From NCBI GenBank assembly GCA_947650285.1, contig CANTFL010000604.1, positions 62,001-126,000 on the forward strand: 64,000 nucleotides of DNA, given 5' to 3'. Every line of letters begins with the position of its first letter. Within the stretch, counting starts at the first letter, position 1. Below the pieces are notes generated by a model that worked only from the letters and a program-made list of their open reading frames with translations, searched no databases and was not told where the DNA came from. Below are positions 21,940 through 34,234 of the stretch, piece after piece. The DNA is from Hyaloperonospora brassicae. Its lineage: Eukaryota; Oomycota; Peronosporomycetes; Peronosporales; Peronosporaceae. A program made the position numbers and the translations under genes.

Positions 21940-22150
21940 AGTGTTGAGGTATATTCGGTTACGCGTACGACCCACTATATCCGGCTTTTCTAGCCGCTCT
22001 CCGACGATGTGCAATCGTACCGCCCCCTGCGTGGGTATTGATCCACATACCTCTTGGTCCCGGTGCCAGTACGTTTTTACTCGGCCACCGGGGTCGGTGT
22101 GTGTTCGTGATGTGACAGGCCAGTCACAAGCTCTGTCGCCAATCATTTGT
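21940..22150 (-). repeat. tRNA-derived SINE-like relic
   Basis: On the minus strand, 22094 to 22021 resembles a tRNA: ACCCCGGTGGCCGAGTAAAA gives an A-box-like TGGCCGAGT, and GTGGATCAATACCCAC (22047-22032) gives a degenerate B box with its T-stem. The spacing of about 35-45 nt is right for an internal Pol III promoter. A non-tRNA tail continues down to about 21940. tRNA-related SINEs are known from Phytophthora. The B box is mutated, so this copy is probably silent. A degraded tRNA gene without a SINE tail is the alternative. Confidence 0.45.
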
Positions 22151-25100
22151 CAAGGTATATTCATCAGTACATAACTGCCAGTACTCCGTTGCACAAATTG
22201 CAAGCCTCAATGGTATATGCAACCGCTGCCTTGTTAATTTTCGCAGGGACTTCCATGAATTGCAGCTCGTTTTGTTTCTTGGAAAATTTGTGAAGAGTTC
22301 AAGTATTTGATACTCGTACATCTGCAGTACTCACCATTTTATAAAAGAGAACGTTCCGGATTTGGAAGAATGTCTCATTATTTACAATCATGGAGCAGAA
22401 AAAAATACAACAGCATTCCCTTTCCAATCGATCGTAGTATAGTGTAGCCGCGGTACACTGACACGTAAATTATATCATGCCTCGCATGCTGCATATCTAG
22501 TCCCGATCATGCGGACGCACATGGTTCACACCTCCTCTATCCCTCGTCAACACTCATGTTTTCAGTGATTACGATCTGCAGACTTACGTTGTACGTGTTT
22601 AAAGCACGCTGGGTACGTGCGATAATTTAAGACCACGAAAGCCTCTATGATGGCTTAGTTCGAGCTTTGGAGATCATCAAGACCGCTTATTTCATGGAAA
22701 ATGATAAAAAGTTCGATGCACATTCATCGAGCTGTCATTGCTGAGTATGCGCTTTTCGTTTTAGCCATAAGTAATGATCAATACAATGTGTTACGAGTGC
22801 AAGTACTTAATACAGCAAAGTGCGATTTCGCTCAAAAGCGGCAGATTTAGAGTATATCTGCTAATTTCTGATTATGTCCGATACAGTCATTCAGCTTATG
22901 TCTCAATGACTAGCCACCGTTTTCTTCTGCAAATACCTATTTTCTCATCCAACACGAACTGCTAAGTTTTAGGTGCGTGCTAGCAGGTGTGCAGTTCTTT
23001 ACAGACCCGTCGGCGGTCTTTATCGACACTCGGTCTCAGTATGCCACCTCGACCCGGATGGAATTTCCCATTTGCGTGTCCTTAACATCGGATGACCATG
23101 CATTTTCGGAGGTTTCCGACTGTGTCGACAGATTACTCTTTCCGAGTGAGGCTGTATGTCGGTGCCGGGGTTCCGTATGGCACTATAGATCCGCACATGT
23201 GTCGCGTTGTTTTAGACGGTTGGTTTGAATTTTGCAGGGGGGGGTAAATCCGCCATCGACATAATTGAAAGGCGCTAGGAAAGGCACCAGGACAGCCCTA
23301 ATGGGCTTAGAGTTACATACTAAGTGTTGCACTCGACTAATGTAAGATGTGATGGATCGAGATCGTACTGTTTTTCGTTTGATCGTGTGATAAGATGCTG
23401 AGAAATTGGGCAAAACATGGGTGACAGGTTAATGCTAGCATTCTTATTGAGTCCGTATATATTTTCGAAAGCTGACGAAGACATCGACGGCATTCTAAAG
23501 CCTCCTGTATTTCTGAAAAAATGTAAAACTCCGAAGATGCAATTTACACTTTCACGTACGTTGACTTTTACGCTTCTGATTTCGTCACATCAATATCAAT
23601 TCGAGCCAACAGCACCGACAAGCAACTTACATTATTGAGAGGTAAAGACGGAAGTTATAGACAATGTTATCGGTTCTTGAAGCAGGTTCGCGCCACATAT
23701 TGAGTACGCGTCTTTGTTACGTTTTTCAGAGTCATTTGCATGCTCTGGTGAAGCAAATATTATCAAATGTCGGCCGATATGCATTATGCATCATAATAGT
23801 CGTTGGTCCCATACAGTAGCAGTCGATGCCATCCAATTAGTTTCCATCCAAACTTGTCATGTATCGATTAGCTAATTGTTGGACCAAAGATGCAACTATC
23901 ACAGACCGTGGATCCGCAATAATAGTCGCTGGAACCTCAAGATATCGTTTTTTTCTTTATCTGCTGTGCAGAAGGCATGTTGGGAAGGTACTACCCTACA
24001 ATTTGTTTCGTCATCTACAATGAGCATCACACATAATGAGATGCTCCCCGATGCGATGAAATAAGTCATCATGTATAGCGAAATCCATGTAGTTATATAT
24101 ATGATTGTCTACATGAAGCATGTGTATTTACTTTTATATGTGTAGATGACACGACGAGATTTGTCGGAAACTATACATGAAACTGCCGAATATAATTGAC
24201 AGCTATTGGTATACGTCGAGCAGAAATATCGCTCAAGTTTTCGCCAAAGTCCGTGTAGGTAATCAATACGACATTGCAGCAAAAGAAAAGTTGATTTTTG
24301 CTCACAAGAAGTCGCAATGACAATGTCGTGTTATTGTAACTCAATAACATTCTAGTGCCATCCTGTTCGTATACTCTGCAGGCAGGTAATGCATGTACCG
24401 ATGCCATGCTTGCATATCATGAAGTTTGCGGATTAGAAATGTCAACCAAGAAGGGTTTGCTATGGTTATACATGTCTGAATCCGTTCGCACAGGATCCAT
24501 CATGTGGATACATTCGTGTAAGAGGCAACTATTTCGTCACGGTGATATTTCATCGTGTTCTGACACTACACCATGGTTGGAACGACCTAAGGAGCAAGCC
24601 GTGAGGTAATATGTTGCCACCTTTTGGATCAAAATCGACAATGTACAGATAGCTGTACTACTTCGGATGTGTAGATCCTAGACTCAAATTACTCCCAGAA
24701 ATTTGTGCTCACGATACATATAACAGATTGGAGATGTCTTCCTACATTGGATTGCTCAATGCACAATCCACACTGTGCGCGACTTGCGTAAACTTCTGGT
24801 GTGCATTACAATGACTGCTCATTCGGTTCCGTCGTTTCATATTGACCCCAATATTTGGCAAGTAAAAGTATCCTCGTTACGTATGTATGAACATCTCATC
24901 ATACATTAAAAGTACGCACATCTAGCTGCTGCATCGTTCCTTGGTGTAAATAGTATTCCTCTTAAAAGGCATTTAGCTTCTATCTACGTCTAAGGACTTT
25001 CAAACATCGATTCAGCGATTTATACGACGTCTGATCAACGCTTTGGCCTTCAAATTGTATTTGCACCTGGTATTTTTCTTCTTAGCCCCTTCCTTTCGTT

Positions 25101-28100
25101 TCCAGCAGTAAATATGTAGAATCATTGCACCACCGCTAAATTTCTGTGCGATTGACATTCGTATAATTGGCTCGAGTACCAAAATTCAGCGACAAGCGAT
25201 CAATTCTAAATTGTCGGCTATACTGATACATTTTTACGGGTGTGGTAGCCTTACCAACCATTCATCCACATACTTTCATCATGTTGACCGTGCTGTCAAG
25301 AATCGTTAGTATCGCGTACCCGATTCTCACATGATCCGTTTCATCGAGCGTCTATAATTGAAAGGCGGTAATAATGGGAGGAGAAGGCAACAACACTATT
25401 TCTTCACAAAAATTGCTCTTGTATTGTTACCTTTCCATCACTCGTGGATCGCATGAAAGCACGTGATCACTACGGCATGATATTGGATTTGAGCTAAGAA
25501 TACCGTTCAAATACTCACACAATCGCCACTACACTATGGCGCAAGTGACAACGCTATCTTACCTAAGTGGTCCTGGTAAGTAGTAATAAGCCGTACACAC
25601 TTTCTTTAATCGACAAGATACTAAATACGAATACATGCCATCTATACATGCGCTAAAAATTGACAAAACGATATAAATGTAGGCAGAATGTTAAGCAATC
25701 ATACACGCGCCAAGATCATCATAGCCATTCACCGTCACTTCGTTTTTTTTCATATGCCGTCCTCATTTTCTAGGCATAGCCAATAGACAGAATTCTTGTC
25801 ATACCTAATAAGACGAATCCAAATCTTTTGCGAGTCGTACGTCACTTTCATGCCGTCTAAGGCATGTTTTGGTTTCAGGGACATCGTAGACATTGTGTCG
25901 AGAAAAACAAGCTTGGGCGTGACAGAACTTTCTATCGGCACATTGGCGGAGAGTGTTACTACAGCACACTTACCATGTTGCAACGTACAATAATTGGACC
26001 GCGTGACGTCTGCTTTATAGTTTATTTGTTTGATATTAGATCGGGAGCGACGCTTACCACGTTAAATAAAACGGTTTCAGGTGCTGAATGTAGTCCTCGC
26101 AACTAATTTTAATGACTCCAATTGTCATCTTGCAGATGATTTGCACAGATCATTGATACGGTGGCATCGATAGTTTCTGTACTTGGGCCTGATCACCGAT
26201 ACAATATAAGTGTTTCTGGGTGATTTCAAACAGCCAGAGCGATTCTCTCGCTTGTATACCGAGCTCGATTACGCAAGCGGTACGCGCTGCTGTATAGTAT
26301 GTAGCGTGCTCGAATGCGATTGTAATGTTTGCATGGCGTTGTGATTCGTCATGACTGACATCGAATGTATTTAGTTCTGTACAATCCATAACACTTTTTA
26401 TCGGATAAAGCAACCGGTTGCATGGCCAAATCCTATAAGGGTCACCTATTTTACAGACAAATAGAGGCATCTCGCTTGCTCGACTTCAATATATTTAACA
26501 TCACACAAATGTGTAACATGCAATAGCTTTCTTTCACTTACTCATCCTTTCAATATTGCTGAAGGTCCCCTGTCACAAGTGATTTTTGCCGCTGTGAACC
26601 ATCGTGTCAAGCAGCAGCAACGAAGTTCTGAATCCAGAAATGTGCGTCACCGGCAATTGTAAGACTTCAGATCGCAAGATCGATACATGGCAGCTTTGCG
26701 CTCGTCAAGCAAAGCCTTCTTATAAATCGACCTGTCTATCGACGCAGTATACTGGCACGATGTAGTGCGGCATTTACGCACATAATATCGATACTCAAGA
26801 TACCACCACTCCAATTCATTAGATCGCATATATTGTGAATCTTTTGTGATATTAGCTTGACTATCGTGAGCATGCTAAGCGCTCCATTTTTTGCAACTTG
26901 CTACCATGAATTCGCACGTTTAACCACCTCATGCCAGACAACCATGCTCTGGCAGAATGTGTAGCCCAAGCTGTTTTTTATGACGTGAGACGACCGGGTC
27001 GTTGGGGCACGCCAATAAGAGCAGAACTCGTCTCGACGATGTAACGATCGGATGTCCTACACTTTCAACCGGTATGTCCTTCTCGGTACCCGTCCAGATC
27101 AAGCTAAACGGTGTAGGATGGGCTGTGTCACGTCAATGAGGCTGGCTGTACGGAAACACTTTGCTAGACGTGGAGCCTTATAAAAGCTTCATTGCTTCAA
27201 ATCACTAAATGCTTCACGAATGCACAAGAACTCGTCTTGGCATTTAAAGTACGAAGGTGTCTTCCTGAGCGCCTGCACATGTGCTATGGACCAAAGCAGA
27301 AAAATGAACGCGCGTTGGTTGCATGGGTCACATTCAGATGCCGCATAGCTACATTTCTTGATGAATACGTGCACAGTGCAGCCTACCTAACGCTTCGTAG
27401 ATGCAATATCACTTTGTCGTTTCAACAGATATCACGGACTCCGTCGAGCCGTGATTCGTCAATCGACATCTGACAATATTTTGTTGGCATTTGCGCCATG
27501 GCCGAGAGCATTGCTGGCTGTTTGATGACGGTTACCTTGCAGCTTTCCGATTTGACGAACCTTAATGACGAATCAGGTAAATTCTACCAATACAACCTCC
27601 GCGATCTGCTGTGTTTGTGAGCAAATTATAATTATTTCAGATTGGCATCTTACAAAATGAATGCATCACGCTGCTTTCTAAATAGAATGTGGCTGGGATC
27701 GCATTCCCGGCTATGGAATGGTGGTTGTGAATAGCCCTGCTGACGCTCCAGCTTCTGGTCGGTATGAATTGATATAAGGATACCGGGCTATACCGACCAG
27801 AAGCACGTACGTGTATATTAGATTAATGCTCACGGTATCACGCACTTATAGGAAGATGTGCTGCAAGTGTGTTATAAACAAGGACTTTACTGTGATTCAA
27901 CGAGTTGTAGCAAACACCAATGATAGCTTGTGAGTTGCGCTTCAAGCGACACTAAAAGAGGCAGACCATGTTTCATACTAAATTTGCGTCTCACAGTTTA
28001 CTGCAGTACAAATATGAGATGAACGAGCTGGATGTATAACGATTAGCCACGGAAGGACAGCTAACACGCGATAGTTGACGTCGTACTCGCACACATGCAT

Positions 28101-29919
28101 GCGTGGCCATATCTAGATAGGGGCTCTTTCCGCCTTATAATGAATCAAGTGCGAGTATGAGCTGCGAGTGGCAATTCGTTTGCCATGTTTTGGAAAGAGA
28201 AAAATGACCCTGATTGACATATGGTGGTACGAAGTTCAAGGTTCAAGTATGGCAAGCCTTAAACATACCAATTGTATTCATCACTATAAGCGTCCGTAGC
28301 GCATCGTCGGCAGATCGTCCACGCCCGCAAGAACCCTGGTAATTCGACTCCGCCACGAAGCTAAATTGGTAGCGTCCCAATATGTCATGCATCGTGGTAA
28401 GGACATTCTATGTGAAAATCTGTTTTCAAGAGACCGTTCACTGCTACTCTTCCCAACCGATTGTCAAAGCTTTAGTGCCTAATTACCCGCACGTGAAAGA
28501 AAGCTTATTGCGACGAGAAGAAGAACAGCAACCATGCAATTGTTACGCTCATTTTAATCTGAAAAGACAGTGATCAACGATTATGTGGTACTGATGCTCT
28601 TTTCATGGTATATGGCAAACAAATCCCGATTCAGTATGTGTCGAACGGGCGTGGCGGAAGCCTCAGTAAGCGAGATGCCACTGACGTACCTCGTCGGTAT
28701 CAAATTTTGTTATACATCTGCTTATGGGTTTGAGAACGATAGCATATAATACTGATAAAGCTCAAGCACAGCCGCTTGGATGGATGAGGGGTGAGAAGGT
28801 GAGGTGTTTATAAGTACGCGAACAACTCACTATATCCTTTCAGACCACTCGGACAGAGCAGCAGGTAACATCGTGAAGTTATATTCGTCGCAGTATCGTT
28901 GCACTGGTGCCGAGACTGCTTGCTGTCGTTAATCGTGTTGAACAGTGGAATTGGGAAATTGGTGTCCAATCCATCAACATTGCGACAAAATCCACCTAGT
29001 TGTCACGGTGCGCTCTTTGTAAAGTTCGCGATGTCTGGAGTTATGACAACATTCGCTGTCCTAAAGACTAACGTCTTGCCCATGTTGCAGATTGGGGTTG
29101 ATCTGTAAAATGTCTTATGCAAAAGACCCCAGAACTGACGACCACATATTCACGAGCCCATCGTACATCAGCATTTCGTTCGACGTTTGTGTATAAATTT
29201 GCTTGTCTCTGAATATTTCTGTTCATGCAGATTGACTATGTATCGCGAGCGAGCTTTAATTGGTCTGAGGTGTGATCAGAATGGACCGCCGTCGGGTCTG
29301 ATTTCTGTCCAACGAAAGCCGTACAACTTTTCAAGCTCCTGAATGCAATTCAAATGCTGTCGTGGTTCACCTGCAGTGGTGATAGCGCAGTGCAATCGAG
29401 CGGGTTGCTGCATGCAAAAAGGAAGACATTCAAGACCTGAGAAAAGTATCTTCCACTTGACGTCATGAGCGACAGCATAATAAAAATTGACGGTCAAGAG
29501 GGAACGAGAACAGGGCGTACATAACGATCGAAGACTGACGACTTGATTGTAGCGCCGGTGTTCTTGACATCCTGAGTCTGAAGGATCATATTGTTGTACG
29601 GCGTGTATGCAGCGCTCTCTCTCAACAATGCCAGACATTATTATTAGCACCTCGTCAATAAGTCTAATTTGTCAATGTCTTCATGATAGAAATGCCGTGT
29701 TTTTCGTACTACACACCTTAAAGGGGTTTCCACAATTATTTTGGTAGCGGATCTTGCGAAAGAAAGGAGAGCGTATGACCAATTTATCCTGTATCTGATA
29801 TGAGACCGGGCCTTGGGTGTGGTCTGCACATGTCAATTTGGTCGATTATCAAAGAGCCAATAAATGCGACGCTTTTAACCAGTGAGAGCCGGTACAAAAG
29901 GGCGTAGCCTTCTCAAATC
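22151..29919. other. Long gene-poor AT-rich region
   Basis: No frame of more than about 125 codons occurs, and none shows a motif I can name with confidence. A 77-codon frame on the minus strand (25983-25750) faintly resembles the C-terminal part of piggyBac-type transposases, but the evidence is weak. A 15-bp inverted repeat lies at 27750-27804. The rest looks like decayed repeats. Confidence 0.5.
27750..27804. repeat. 15-bp perfect inverted repeat with 25-nt spacer
   Basis: Arms GCTTCTGGTCGGTAT (27750-27764) and ATACCGACCAGAAGC (27790-27804) are exact reverse complements. The spacer contains a further nested CGGTAT/ATACCG pair using the inner arm. It could be a small MITE remnant or a cruciform-forming site. 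No coding frame surrounds it. Confidence 0.7.
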
Positions 29920-30051
29920 GTGGGTGACCCCAGCCGTCTCACGCTGCTAAAACGAGATGAAAAAAATCCGCACTGGACTAGTATCGCCATAGGAGCAGAC
30001 AATTGTCTACTACCTAAAATAGTCCGACGTAATCCGCCGAGCAATCCAGTC

Positions 30052-30534
30052 ATGGGACGGCAGCCGCTAAAGCAGGGCGGTGGGCGCAAAGCGCGCAAGA
30101 ATGTGCGTACGTCCACGACGTTCGAGACGCGGCTGGCGACGATCAAGCACTTTGAAGAGAGCGGCGACATGACGTCGACCGTCGAGCACTTCTTTCCGGC
30201 GCTATCGGTGCAGGCCAAGCGCAGCAAAAAGCGCGTCATCTACAGCTGGGTCAAGGACCGCGACAAAATCGAAAAGGCCTGCGAGTCTACGAGTTCCGCC
30301 AAGGCGCATCGGCTGCGCAAGCCGGGGCTCGGCCTCACACTGAGCTGTGAGGCCGAGAAGTGCATTGTCGTTTGGCTGCGCTCGCTACAGAAGCTGGGCG
30401 TGCCCGTGACCGGCGCCATGCTGTCGGAGCACGCCTTGGAGGTGGCCAAGGAGCTGGGGATTGACAGCACACTCTTCACGGCGTCAAGTCCTTGGCGAAA
30501 GAAGTTTCTAGAGCGACACAACCTGAGCATGTAA
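30052..30534 (+). CDS. CENPB-type HTH DNA-binding protein (transposase-derived, no DDE domain)
   Basis: The ATG at 30052 gives 160 residues, GC-rich inside an AT-rich neighbourhood. Two helix-turn-helix units are visible: TFETRLATIKHFEESGDMTS (about residues 26-45) is psq/CENPB-N-like. LSCEAEKCIVVWLRSLQ ... FTASSPWRKKFLERHNLSM (about 98-160) is the CENPB-type second HTH found in pogo/Tigger transposases. The ORF stops with TAA just where a DDE endonuclease domain would follow, and none is found downstream in any frame. A frame extends upstream to 29920 only through non-ATG codons. It may be a truncated transposase or a domesticated DNA-binding protein. The intact frame and compositional contrast favour a real or recently active gene. 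Confidence 0.62.
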   Translation: MGRQPLKQGGGRKARKNVRTSTTFETRLATIKHFEESGDMTSTVEHFFPALSVQAKRSKKRVIYSWVKDRDKIEKACESTSSAKAHRLRKPGLGLTLSCEAEKCIVVWLRSLQKLGVPVTGAMLSEHALEVAKELGIDSTLFTASSPWRKKFLERHNLSM

Positions 30535-32193
30535 ATGACAGCGGATCAGATGAGCCAGCGTCGGTACTCCGCTGCATCATCAAGACGCCCGGGTGTGGCT
30601 GTCAGCTATGTACCGACCTGCGGCGTTCCTGCTGCATGTCTTGTCGTGTAGTTGGGATCGTGAATTTAATGTATAACTATTGGAGGTACCCGTTACTGTA
30701 CCTGTTTTGTCGTCGAAATCCGACGAGCTCACGTGCTCTCCCATGTCCGTGAAACTTCCTTTACGCGGCTTACCCATGTGCTCCCCAAACAGATGCGATC
30801 GTCTAGGTGGACGACTGAGGGCGTACTGTAGCGCGATACACGCAATTCCTCTCAATTAATCGTTTTTGTACAATTTTGACGGCATCCAATCGGAAAGTCA
30901 AATCTGTCGGTACTAATCAGTGACGCTTTCAGCGTACACCGTGACGGTCCACAAGCGCTCACATGAACTACTCGCGATATCCGTACAACATCACGAACAA
31001 GCATCTCCAACATAACAAACGTTCTTTCACGCATATCTGCTCTAATATAAACGAAAAAATGATAAGGAGACGGATTCACGGCAAAATGAAGACAAAAAAA
31101 GAAACAGACTATGACGCAGTGGACAGCATCTTGGCGGAGGTGATACACGCCGACTATATCGCCATTGCTATAGCCACCGAATAGCTGGAAGTACGACAAT
31201 AAGCTGCCGAATGGGCTACGAAGTCCGCTTGTAGCAATAGAAATGAGGCCCTATAATCGATCTAAATATCTTGAAGCTTCTGTAGAATGGGATGGAGGGA
31301 CCCGAAGAATGGCTTGTATCTTTCCATCAGGTAATGTCACGCTTCCTGCCTACTCGTCAGAGTAACTGGTACCATACTAAAAGGAATCATAACAGTTCGA
31401 AATCGCAGTATCGATACGCATAAGATGTGGCCATACCTCTAGCGCGCTAAAACTCTTCCTTTCAATCCATTTTGCAAAGCGTGGCAAATTCCAAACCATT
31501 CGCACGGTACTTTCACAAGGATGCGCTCTGTCAAAACATCGTACGGATGCGAAGCGAAATGCAAGGCGTGGGTGGGCTCGGACGCTTTTCACCTCTGTGG
31601 CAATCTACATCCCGAGCAAAGGACAGGATCCAAAAGATTTGCTTGCGCGAGATTTTTTCGTGCGAAAGAAATTGTGCTCACACATCTTTATCCGAACACC
31701 GTAGGGAAGACTTTTGATGCGTGTTCGAATATTTTCGTTAGTGCGCGTGTCCGATCAGGTGATACAAACAATCCATCAGTGCGGCTTAATATACACTGAG
31801 CTCACATTGCCGACGTAGACGCACGTTGCTGACATTGACAGCGTCTAGCGCGATAAGGTGCCAATCGGGCATTATGTAGAGCAGATACATTATATGGCGA
31901 CCAAGACAAGGCTCACATGCTTGATACCGATGCCTAGATAGTTCCATTGTGGTCCTGCGACAGGGTGCTATGTATGACTGTGCATGCAAGATAAGCATTC
32001 ATGAGTTTGTTTGCGTGAATGTAAGCATCGCTTGATACAATACAAAAGCACTCTATTCATTGTAGAGTTCTAAGGCAAAGTTTCCAACATATGATGTGTC
32101 TAGTTTACCTGGATTGCAAACATACTTACTACATATACAGGACACTTTATGGAATCGTTGCCAGAGCACTGATCGCCGTGTATAAGGCCTGGA
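30535..32193. other. Intergenic, no gene recognised
   Basis: Between the HTH gene and element 3 only short frames without motifs occur, the longest about 115 codons. I see no transposon ends or RNA gene here. Confidence 0.5.
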
Positions 32194-32635
32194 TGTAACG
32201 GGGTAGCCCGTTACATGAAATTGTCATTAAGAACAATTTGACAATATAGAATATTAAGGCGGATATTCTTTTAACAATATCACAGGCATGGTGATATTGT
32301 TGAGATGACCGAAGGGTCTACTCATTGGTTGATATCGTGATGATATCAACCCACCAATCGCTACTAGACGTGCGCAATGGGTGGTGAGTAGACGTCATCA
32401 TTCAAATAGTTACATCAATGTAATTAAGTCAGGACAACCGAGATTCAAGGAGTTATATGACTTAATTATATTAATATGGTTTTACTTTTACCAAGAGACT
32501 ATTCTGACTACTTAGTCTCCTTTCCTTCCTCTGTGTTCCCTTAAAACACCGAGCAGGGTACTGTCGACCACTGTCGTCAGTTGAAGTTCACTCCGTACTG
32601 GTCAACCAGTACGTAGTCAACAGTGCCCCGTTACA
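32194..32635 (+). repeat. 5' LTR of element 3 (family A)
   Basis: It spans TGTAACGGGG to CCCCGTTACA, 442 bp. It closely matches the 5' LTR of element 2 and carries the core at 32351-32388. Confidence 0.92.
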
Positions 32636-32637
32636 CC

Positions 32638-32653
32638 TGGTAGCACTTTGTAG
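32638..32653 (+). other. Primer-binding site, element 3
   Basis: TGGTAGCACTTTGTAG lies 2 nt after the LTR, identical to the sites in the other two elements. TGGTAGCA fits an initiator Met tRNA 3' end. Confidence 0.6.
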
Positions 32654-32685
32654 TCCGTCCAAGGACCACAACCCCATCGCCCTTC

Positions 32686-33806
32686 ATGAACATGTTGGAC
32701 GATGTAGATGGCGACAGCTTTCACGGAACCCGTGAAAGCTACTCCCATTTGAGTGACATCGAATGGAGTGCGATCGAACGAATGAGCTCGACCGTTGGCG
32801 AGGAAGCCATATGGGCCATGCTATCCTCAAGGGATAGGGACCAGCAACATGCCGTCATTAGCAAGTTCTTGCAACGAGAACTTGATGAGTCGCGAGCGCA
32901 GGTGACCTTGTTACAACAACAAGATCACCAGCGGACCGAAGCACTGAGACAACAACAGTCTCAGTCCGCAGAGCCGACGCGTGAGCGTCGACGGGAGTCT
33001 CTAAACTAGAGGTCTCCAAGTATCGGGGAGTTGTGGAAGACTCCCTGTTGAGATGGTTCGTCGAGCTGGACGATGCCATCGATGCTCGTCGCATCAACGA
33101 TGAGCGAATGCAAGTCTCATTCGCTCAGTCTAACCTGGCAGGAGAAGCCAGAGCTTGGGCCCTGAACCTCAAGTTACACGACCCAAACGTGTTTGGGTCG
33201 TTAGATGTCTTCAAGACCCTGCTCAGTGAGACGTTCGAGCCGCCCAGAGCAGAGTTGAGAACACTATCTGAACTCCTCGGAATCAAGCAGGGTAAGCGTA
33301 AGGTTCACGCTTACGCTCAGCACGTACTCTACCTTGCAAGCTGCATGGTAGTGAACCCTGTGAGTGAGTTTGTGTTGATCACAATCTTCATTCAAGGGCT
33401 TTCAGACGGTCCCGTTTGGGACCACCTGTTCCGCAGAGATCTAAAGACGCTCTCAAAGGCAATCTTTGCAGCGGAGCAAGAAGATTATAGCGTGAGACAG
33501 GCTCGCGCTACGTTGACCCCACATCGTCCACAAAGACGATTAGCAGTCGGAGGTCCAGAACCAATGGACCTCTGTAATGTCGAGGGCGAGAAACCTCGCC
33601 CTGCGAATGACAAGCGAATGGTGAGATGCCATCGCTGTCATAAACTGGGACACTATGCATATGAATGCAGTATCCCCTGCTCAGAACCTCGCGGTGCTGA
33701 GCGCAGTGTTCACCCACCAGCAAGAAGAACTGAAGGGCGAGGGTCCGTTGCTGTTGCGAAGTCGCAACGGCGTGGTGGACAATCAAAAAACGGTCGGGAT
33801 CAGTAG
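32686..33806 (+). pseudogene. gag: Gag with CCHC zinc knuckle, element 3
   Basis: The ATG at 32686 is followed by the same Gag as in element 2 and the same single-base shift and TAG near 33007. The C-terminal frame (33033-33806) includes the CHRCHKLGHYAYEC knuckle near 33633 and ends at a TAG inside the frameshift hairpin. The N-terminal 107 codons differ from element 2 by only a few residues. Confidence 0.9.
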
Positions 33807-33828
33807 GGGCGGAGCGCCCTACTGATCC
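33785..33828 (+). promoter_or_regulatory. Predicted -1 programmed frameshift site, gag-pro, element 3
   Basis: The heptamer AAAAAAC (33785-33791) in gag phase, a 5-nt spacer (GGTCG) and a 12-bp perfect stem (33797-33808 with 33817-33828) repeat the arrangement of element 2. Confidence 0.7.
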
Positions 33829-33829
33829 A

Positions 33830-34234
33830 TAAACATCAAGAGAATTTGCAAATCTCCTGAAGAAGGTTGCTCCCGACACACAATTTATGTGTGTCTCTGC
33901 ACCTGGTGATGAGGTGTCACTTATCACTTTGAAGTTAGAAGTGACAAAAGACTTGTCACTTCGCGCCCTAGTTGACTGTGGGGCGTCGAACAATTTTGTT
34001 CGTCGCCAGTCGCTAGAGGCAGGAAGTTTTAGCTTCGTGGAGCGGGAGATCCCTCCAACGAAGATGACGGTGCGCCTAGCGACAGGCGCATCGATCACTG
34101 TGAAGAAACGTGTAGTCGGAATCCACTACACGTTAAAAGGCGAACAGTACGATGATGATTTCATCGTGCTTGACCTAGATGACAAGTTCGACGTCATCTT
34201 AGGGTTGCCTTGGCTCAGGAAATACTAGCCAAGG
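33830..34234 (+). pseudogene. Pol: retropepsin-like protease, element 3
   Basis: VDCGASNNFVRR and DVILGLPWL are intact. The TAG at 34226-34228 and the TAA after the frameshift hairpin are shared with element 2. The frame continues in phase into RT. Confidence 0.85.

Noticed and set aside
25750..25983. 77-codon minus-strand frame resembling part of a piggyBac transposase
   Set aside because: Only a vague likeness to the strand before the C-terminal Cys-rich region; no catalytic Asp or flanking motif was found in neighbouring frames.
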